Below are positions 16,487 through 21,063 of a stretch of DNA of 21,063 bases, in pieces. Positions within the stretch are counted from its first letter, which is position 1, and each line of letters starts with the position of its first letter. The stretch is from a virus. The DNA is taken from positions 1-21,063 of IMG/VR virus record IMGVR_UViG_3300006802_000731; one strand, written 5' to 3'. The notes under the pieces were generated by a model that was not told the origin of the DNA, made no database searches, and saw only the letters and a program-made list of their open reading frames with translations. The position numbers and the translations under genes are program-made.

Positions 16487-16800
16487 TGAATAGATACAGA
16501 AAAATATCAATTTTTAATAATTCTCCTGTAAAGGAAAAAAAAAGATTTTACTCAACAGTAAGATATCCTGAAATTCCTTTATCTGTAAGTGATATATATG
16601 TTATCACCCAAAAATCTGACAGGTATGATTTATTAGCTAATCAATACTATGGAGATAAATCTTTATGGTGGATAATTTCAATTGCTAATCCCTCAATTAC
16701 TCAAAATACTTTATATCCTCCTATAGGGGTACAACTTAGAATTCCAACTAACATAACAAATATATTAACTAGTTATAATAAATTAAATAATAATGTCTAA
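16486..16800 (+). CDS. LysM-like baseplate protein, T4 gp53-like
   Basis: This 104-residue protein has a LysM-type fold at about residues 36-88. DIYVITQKSDRYDLLANQYY begins the domain, GDKSLWWIISIANP gives the Trp-Trp and Asn-Pro core, and GVQLRIP closes it. T4 gp53 is a baseplate wedge protein with a LysM-like domain, and short LysM proteins (Mu/P2 gpX-like) sit beside hub genes in many contractile tails. In these settings the domain serves baseplate assembly rather than cell-wall binding, though peptidoglycan contact remains possible. It overlaps the previous gene by one base (TAATG) and the next by 8 bases, so the three are tightly coupled. The call rests on the motif plus context. Confidence 0.75.
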   Translation: MNRYRKISIFNNSPVKEKKRFYSTVRYPEIPLSVSDIYVITQKSDRYDLLANQYYGDKSLWWIISIANPSITQNTLYPPIGVQLRIPTNITNILTSYNKLNNNV

Positions 16801-19456
16801 TTTAACTGGGTCACCTTTAGATTTTTATGTACAACAACAAATTGATACAAGACAAAAAATTTTAGGAAATAATCCTGAAATTCAAAATCTTGATATAAGA
16901 GTACTTAATAATCATAATAAAAATGCTTGGGTTAGATTAGCATCTTCTGTAGATGTTACTTCATTTAATGCTATTGAAGGTATTGAATATAATATTCCTC
17001 GTGGTTCTGATTTAGCATCACAATTTGTTCTAGTGGGAGGAGTAACAGAAACATTTGCTAATTATATAGGAAATAATGGAGTATCTAGAGAAGATGCTGG
17101 ACCCTCTTTTTCAAGAGGTGGAGTTATTCCTGGACAAACTTCTTCTCCTCTAATAGCTAGTAGTTATTCTTATGGTTTAGGTAATCTTAATTATGGTTTA
17201 TCCCCTATCCCTGGTTTAGGATCAGTTTCTATTAAACATGTTAATAGAGGAGCTATACGTGATTTTAATATTAAATTGCAAGCTCAAAATAAAGACCAAT
17301 TAACATTAATTGAATCTTTATACCTTAGATTAGGATACTATATGTTATTAGAATGGGGTCATACTAATTATGTTACAAGTGAAGGAGTTTATGTATCTCA
17401 ACCTGAATTTAACACAGATGCTTTTATTAAATTTTTTACTAAAGGATCAAAAGATACAGATGTAGAAGATTCAATAGATGAACTTAGAAGAGAAACTGAG
17501 GGAAACTATGATGGAGCTCTATTTAAAGTTAAAAACTATTCCTGGAATATCAATATGGATGGTAGTTACGACATAACCCTTTCAGGAATATCAAAAGGAG
17601 GATTAATAGATAGTTTAACTATAGGAGCCCCAGGAGAAACAGGAAAAGATGAAAATAAAGCTTCATTTACAGATTATTTAATACTAGATCCTTCTAAAGA
17701 TGAAAAAAAAGCTATTCTCAAAAAATTAGGAAAATCCTCAGTTAAAGATAATGCTGTAGATAAAGTTTATAAAGAAACTATAGGTACAAGATTATCAAAA
17801 GGTGAGTTTAAAATTCTTCAAGAAAAAGGAGCTATTAAAATTAAGGATCCTAATGCTAATACAAACCCCAAAGTTTTAGATATTTCAAGTACTTTAGACT
17901 CTACAGATGATGACGTTGCTATTACTATAGCTAATCAAAATAAATCTATTCTTAATAAAGAACTATTTGATATTACTAGAGCTTTAAAAAAAGAAAAATG
18001 GGTTAAAAAAGGTAAAGGAAAATATAAAAAATACCAACTTCGTGATGAATTATTAAAGAGTGAAGGAATTCAAGATTTAGGAGAAATTATTGCTATAAAA
18101 TTTAATAATGCTAGTAAATCTGATAATGCTGCTGAATATAACTACATAACATTAGGGGCTTTATTATCTATAATAAAAGAAAAAGTATTAAAATCTAATA
18201 ACAATATTACACTTCCTATAAGTGATGGTTATCAAGACAATTATATGTTTTCCCATTGGTTTCAACATTCTACTAACCCTAAAGTTTGTGTAATTCCCTT
18301 TGACATTGAAAATAATCTTAATATTGGGGGATTAGATGTAGATACTTCTAATTTTAATGAAATATTATCTACTACTTTTAGACAAATAGAAGGGGACGAA
18401 GCTCCTTATAATCCTTATAAAGGATATTTAATGGCTATCCATATAAATATTGAATATATATCTAAAACTTTACAAGATTCTTATCAAGATAAAGGAGGAA
18501 TTAATCTTTATACTTTTTTAGAAAAATTAATGTTTGGTATCCAAGATGCTTTAGGTAATATAAATAACTTTACAATAACTTATGATGAAAAAAATGGTAT
18601 TAATATAAAAGATGATACTATAATCCCTGGAATTATCCCCAATAAAGATGATACTGTGAAATTACGCTTATATGGCACCCGCCCAGGAATTGATGGAAGT
18701 TTTTTGCGTAATGTAAGTGCTCAATCTAAAATAACTAGTAAAATGGCTACTCAAATAGCTATAGGTTCAACGGCAAGCGGTAATTCTATTAATGAAAGTA
18801 CTTCTTTACTATCTAGGTGGAATGAAGGGTTAGTAGATAGATTACAAGCAGCAGAACCATCAACACAAGACACAACAGAAGCTGAACCTAATCAACTTTT
18901 AGAAGAAATTAATAAAAAATATGAATCTCAACTTACTTTTTTAAAAGATTCCTATGAAAATTTTAAATATCTAGGAGATCCTAGTTATACATCAGCCCAA
19001 ACTAATTTAAAAAGTTTATTAGAATATGATTTGGCTGTAAAAACTATAAATGGAAACATATCCGGTAAAGGTTTTATTCCTATAGATCTTACTTTAGAAA
19101 TGGAAGGACTTTCTGGAATACTTTTATACCAAAAAATCCAAACAACTGAAGAAATTTTACCTGCTTCTTATAATAATAAAGTAGATTTTATAGTACAAGC
19201 TTTAGATCATACTATAGATAGAAATGAGTGGACTACTACTATAAGCACTCTTTCTACCCCTAAAAAAACAGATTTAACTAAAAATATTATTAATAAGGAT
19301 GATAATGAATTTAGTTTATTAAATCCCCTTAATCCTGACACTAACCAACCAGAACCTAAACCTAAAAAATCAACTCCTAAAATAGAAAAACCAGCAGAAT
19401 ATGCTTGGATGACTGATGAAGCATATGCTAATTTTGTAGGAACTTCTAATAGTTAA
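16793..19456 (+). CDS. Large baseplate protein, central hub candidate
   Basis: This 887-residue protein starts 8 bases inside the LysM gene. The N-terminal region has AWVRLASSVDVTS and a Gly/Ser-rich loop. Residues ~150-270 hold IKLQAQNKDQLTLIESLYLR, LGYYMLLEWGHTNYV and a strand block (FKVKNYSWNINMDGSYDITL). The middle (about 300-450) is Lys-rich and helical. Residues ~765-820 contain LTLEMEGLSGILLYQKI, LPASYNNKVDFIVQALDHTI and NEWTTTISTL. That last pattern, a beta domain with an x-x-H-x-I...W-T-T ending, is what hub proteins (gp27/gpD type) often show. It is followed by a Pro/Lys-rich linker. I infer the hub or a large inner baseplate component. No spike, lysozyme or metal motif is visible. 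I do not recognise a named family over the full length. Confidence 0.55.
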   Translation: MSNLTGSPLDFYVQQQIDTRQKILGNNPEIQNLDIRVLNNHNKNAWVRLASSVDVTSFNAIEGIEYNIPRGSDLASQFVLVGGVTETFANYIGNNGVSREDAGPSFSRGGVIPGQTSSPLIASSYSYGLGNLNYGLSPIPGLGSVSIKHVNRGAIRDFNIKLQAQNKDQLTLIESLYLRLGYYMLLEWGHTNYVTSEGVYVSQPEFNTDAFIKFFTKGSKDTDVEDSIDELRRETEGNYDGALFKVKNYSWNINMDGSYDITLSGISKGGLIDSLTIGAPGETGKDENKASFTDYLILDPSKDEKKAILKKLGKSSVKDNAVDKVYKETIGTRLSKGEFKILQEKGAIKIKDPNANTNPKVLDISSTLDSTDDDVAITIANQNKSILNKELFDITRALKKEKWVKKGKGKYKKYQLRDELLKSEGIQDLGEIIAIKFNNASKSDNAAEYNYITLGALLSIIKEKVLKSNNNITLPISDGYQDNYMFSHWFQHSTNPKVCVIPFDIENNLNIGGLDVDTSNFNEILSTTFRQIEGDEAPYNPYKGYLMAIHINIEYISKTLQDSYQDKGGINLYTFLEKLMFGIQDALGNINNFTITYDEKNGINIKDDTIIPGIIPNKDDTVKLRLYGTRPGIDGSFLRNVSAQSKITSKMATQIAIGSTASGNSINESTSLLSRWNEGLVDRLQAAEPSTQDTTEAEPNQLLEEINKKYESQLTFLKDSYENFKYLGDPSYTSAQTNLKSLLEYDLAVKTINGNISGKGFIPIDLTLEMEGLSGILLYQKIQTTEEILPASYNNKVDFIVQALDHTIDRNEWTTTISTLSTPKKTDLTKNIINKDDNEFSLLNPLNPDTNQPEPKPKKSTPKIEKPAEYAWMTDEAYANFVGTSNS

Positions 19457-19459
19457 AAA

Positions 19460-20053
19460 ATGTCTTATTACCCTAAAAGTCAAATAAAAACAGATTTATA
19501 CACTAAAGGAAAAGAATTTAGAGTTATTTCCCTTCAAAAGGAATATACAGGATATTACTGGAAAACTTCTAAAGGAGAATATTTTTCTGGAAGAAATCCT
19601 AAAGATGGAACTCCCCTAGAACTAGAAGTAATCCCTACAATCCCAGCTTCAAAAAATAATGTTGTAACTTATACTTTGGGACAAGATAATAATTTGTATA
19701 ATTTTTTTAAAGGGATAGATGTATCAAAAACTTTTTTACTTCCTACATATGTTAAACCTTCTCCTAGTAAAGATGATTATCAAATAGGAAATTTTATTCG
19801 TTATTTTGCTAAAAAATATACACAGAATATATATATTGAAACTTCTAAAGAAATATATGATAATTTAGATAATCAAAATGAAGAGTATGATTATCCTTCA
19901 TATTTAATTTTTACTTTAGTTTGGGTTTTAACTGGTTCTTCATTATCTGTAGAAAAAGCTAATCGTAATATTATTAAATCTACCGAGCAAAGACTAAATA
20001 TTAATGGGTTAGATACTTATTTAAAATTTAATTACTTAGAATTTTATAAATAA
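19460..20053 (+). CDS. Conserved-looking tail protein of unknown function (197 residues)
   Basis: This is a soluble protein with an N-terminus MSYYPKSQIKTDLYTKG and then GYYWKTSKGEYFSGRNPKDG. The middle has DYQIGNFIRYFAKKYTQNIY, and the C-terminal part has YLIFTLVWVLTGSSLSVEKANR, which is hydrophobic but interrupted by polar residues and is more likely a buried helix than a membrane segment. The aromatic N-terminal block reads like proteins I have seen beside baseplate and fibre genes of marine myophages, but I cannot name a function. It starts 3 bases after the hub candidate and precedes the fibre gene, so a baseplate-periphery or fibre-attachment role is plausible. Confidence 0.7.
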   Translation: MSYYPKSQIKTDLYTKGKEFRVISLQKEYTGYYWKTSKGEYFSGRNPKDGTPLELEVIPTIPASKNNVVTYTLGQDNNLYNFFKGIDVSKTFLLPTYVKPSPSKDDYQIGNFIRYFAKKYTQNIYIETSKEIYDNLDNQNEEYDYPSYLIFTLVWVLTGSSLSVEKANRNIIKSTEQRLNINGLDTYLKFNYLEFYK

Positions 20054-20061
20054 ATCTTTTA

Positions 20062-20069
20062 ATATTTAT
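20062..20069 (+). promoter_or_regulatory. ATATTTAT element 7, before the second fibre gene
   Basis: This octamer lies 23 bases upstream of the fibre ATG at 20093. A T4-late-promoter-like TATAAATA (20045-20052) occurs just upstream, overlapping the previous stop codon; it may be chance. Confidence 0.5.
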
Positions 20070-20092
20070 AACGAAGAACCATCTAACCCCTA

Positions 20093-21063
20093 ATGGCACA
20101 AAGATTTCAAATAGATAGAGTAGAAGGAACTACAGCTCAAAGTATTCCTCAACCTAGCTTTTGCATTCCTTATAACATTGTTGGTTCAGGAGTTGTACCT
20201 ACAAAAGGCCAAATAAGTTTATCTGATAATAATGTTACTCAAACAGAGTACGTATCAATTTCAACTACCACAGATTTAGGAGCTGATTTAACTTCTTATT
20301 TAGCTAATAGTGAAGCAGGTAATATCCTACTTTATTCTAAAAGTGATCCAACTAAATACGTTATATTCCCTTTTTATTCTACTACTGAAAACAGTGGATA
20401 CGTTATATTTACAACCACTTCAGGCAGCCAAAAAGGTTCTATAGGAGGATCTTCTTCATCACCCTTTTCTCCTTCTACTAAAGTATGTTTTAGTTTAGAT
20501 TATAATAGTGGAACTGGTGGGGGAGGTACAAGTGGTACATCTGGACAAGGAGGTGTAACAACGGCAGGAGATAATATTACGATAACCGGAGATGGTACTA
20601 CTTCTAGTCCCTATGTAATAAATGCTTCTGCTTTAGCTTCAGGCACCTCAGGTACCTCGGGTACAGACGGAACAGACGGTACTTCGGGTACAGATGGTAC
20701 CGATGGTACTTCAGGTACTTCAGGTACAGACGGTACTGATGGTACTTCAGGTACCTCAGGTACAGATGGTACCGATGGTACTTCAGGTACTTCAGGTACA
20801 GACGGTACTGATGGTACTTCAGGTACCTCAGGTACCTCAGGTACAGATGGTACTGATGGTACTTCAGGTACAGATGGTACTGATGGTACCTCAGGCACTT
20901 CAGGTACAGACGGAACAGACGGCACTTCAGGTACTTCAGGTACAGACGGAACAGACGGCACTTCAGGTACTTCAGGTACTTCAGGTACAGATGGTACCGA
21001 TGGTACTTCAGGTACTTCAGGTACAGATGGTACCGATGGTACTTCAGGTACTTCAGGTACAGA
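20093..21063 (+). CDS. Collagen-like phage tail fibre protein, 5' part (3' end outside window)
   Basis: The frame opens at ATG 20093 and has no stop codon before the window edge, giving 323 complete residues. Residues 1-182 are the N-terminal domain: MAQRFQIDRVEGTTAQSIPQ, a beta-rich Ser/Thr region, a Gly-rich linker (GTGGGGTSGTSGQGG) and the module TTAGDNITITGDGTTSSPYV, which is frequent in trimeric fibres just before the shaft. From about residue 183 it is pure GTS/GTD triplets. N-terminal fibre domains usually attach to the baseplate or neck, and the collagen-like part is the shaft. The gene follows the baseplate operon and has its own ATATTTAT element. It could be a second fibre, or, if the ends of this sequence join, the start of the same gene whose end is at 2-1909. 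Confidence 0.85.
   Translation, partial: MAQRFQIDRVEGTTAQSIPQPSFCIPYNIVGSGVVPTKGQISLSDNNVTQTEYVSISTTTDLGADLTSYLANSEAGNILLYSKSDPTKYVIFPFYSTTENSGYVIFTTTSGSQKGSIGGSSSSPFSPSTKVCFSLDYNSGTGGGGTSGTSGQGGVTTAGDNITITGDGTTSSPYVINASALASGTSGTSGTDGTDGTSGTDGTDGTSGTSGTDGTDGTSGTSGTDGTDGTSGTSGTDGTDGTSGTSGTSGTDGTDGTSGTDGTDGTSGTSGTDGTDGTSGTSGTDGTDGTSGTSGTSGTDGTDGTSGTSGTDGTDGTSGTSGT
20642..21063 (+). repeat. Collagen-like triplet repeat array B (36-nt-biased unit), runs off the window
   Basis: About 140 codons of GTS/GTD triplets in the fibre frame continue past the edge. Here TDG-TDG-TSG-TSG (36 nt) is more frequent than in array A, where TDG-TDG-TSG dominates, and no GAD triplets are seen. The same DNA variants (GACGGAACAGAC, GATGGTACCGAT, GATGGTACTGAT) occur in both arrays. 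Confidence 0.95.

Noticed and set aside
16486-16800. LysM protein as a cell-wall hydrolase or endolysin part
   Set aside because: It is only a LysM-like domain with no catalytic domain, coupled to baseplate genes; the gp53/gpX-type structural role fits better.
2474-20053. Extracellular contractile injection system or tailocin rather than a phage
   Set aside because: Neck proteins of gp13/gp14 type and a very long tape measure favour a DNA-carrying phage. Head genes are not in view, so this is a preference rather than an exclusion.
20611-20961. Reverse-strand open frame with VPSVPEVPE repeats
   Set aside because: It is the antisense reading of array B. Repeats of 9-nt periodicity stay open in several frames; it has no start signals and opposes the fibre gene.

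Overview
This window is the tail module of a large contractile-tailed (myovirus) phage related to the T4 superfamily. It is AT-rich outside the fibre repeats, every recognisable gene is on the + strand, and genes are packed with TAATG stop/start overlaps or very short gaps. Gene starts lack a Shine-Dalgarno sequence and are instead preceded by A-rich stretches, often AACAAC directly before ATG. That start context is typical of Bacteroidota, so a Bacteroidota (possibly marine flavobacterial) host is my best guess. This is inference, not proof.

Layout. (1) 2-1909: the 3' part of a fibre gene, with about 250 residues of collagen-like Gly-Thr-Asp/Gly-Thr-Ser triplets followed by a beta-rich C-terminal region. 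(2) 1916-2455: a small fibre-associated or structural protein. (3) 2474-5081: three neck/tail-completion genes resembling T4 gp13, gp14 and gp15, followed by an 81-residue coiled-coil protein (5083-5328). (4) 5410-7761: tail sheath (gp18-like) and tail tube (gp19-like), each with its own leader and followed by a terminator hairpin. (5) 7855-8857: a gp26-like baseplate/tail-assembly protein and a small protein in the +1 frame, with a 7-T run at the junction. (6) 8912-14698: a 1928-residue tape measure protein. (7) 14758-20053: baseplate genes, namely a 57-residue proline-rich protein, a gp48/gp54-like tube-initiator candidate, a LysM/gp53-like protein, a large hub candidate and an unrecognised 197-residue protein. 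(8) 20093 to the end: the 5' part of another (or possibly the same) collagen-like fibre gene.

How the genes fit together. Tube and sheath polymerise on a baseplate built by the region 7 products. The tape measure, probably with the gp26-like pair, sets tube length. The gp15-like and neck proteins cap the tail and join it to a head whose genes lie outside the window. The collagen-like fibres probably contact the host surface.

The clearest signal not explained by genes is the octamer ATATTTAT. It occurs once in each of the seven intergenic gaps of 18 bases or more, in three of them directly after a hairpin, and looks like a phage-specific promoter or processing element. Sheath, tube and the 57-residue gene also share a TAACTTAAA element just before the start codon. 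No capsid, portal, terminase, replication, lysis, tRNA, CRISPR, integrase or IS sequence is visible. No gap exceeds 123 bases. I found no clear non-phage or defence system.
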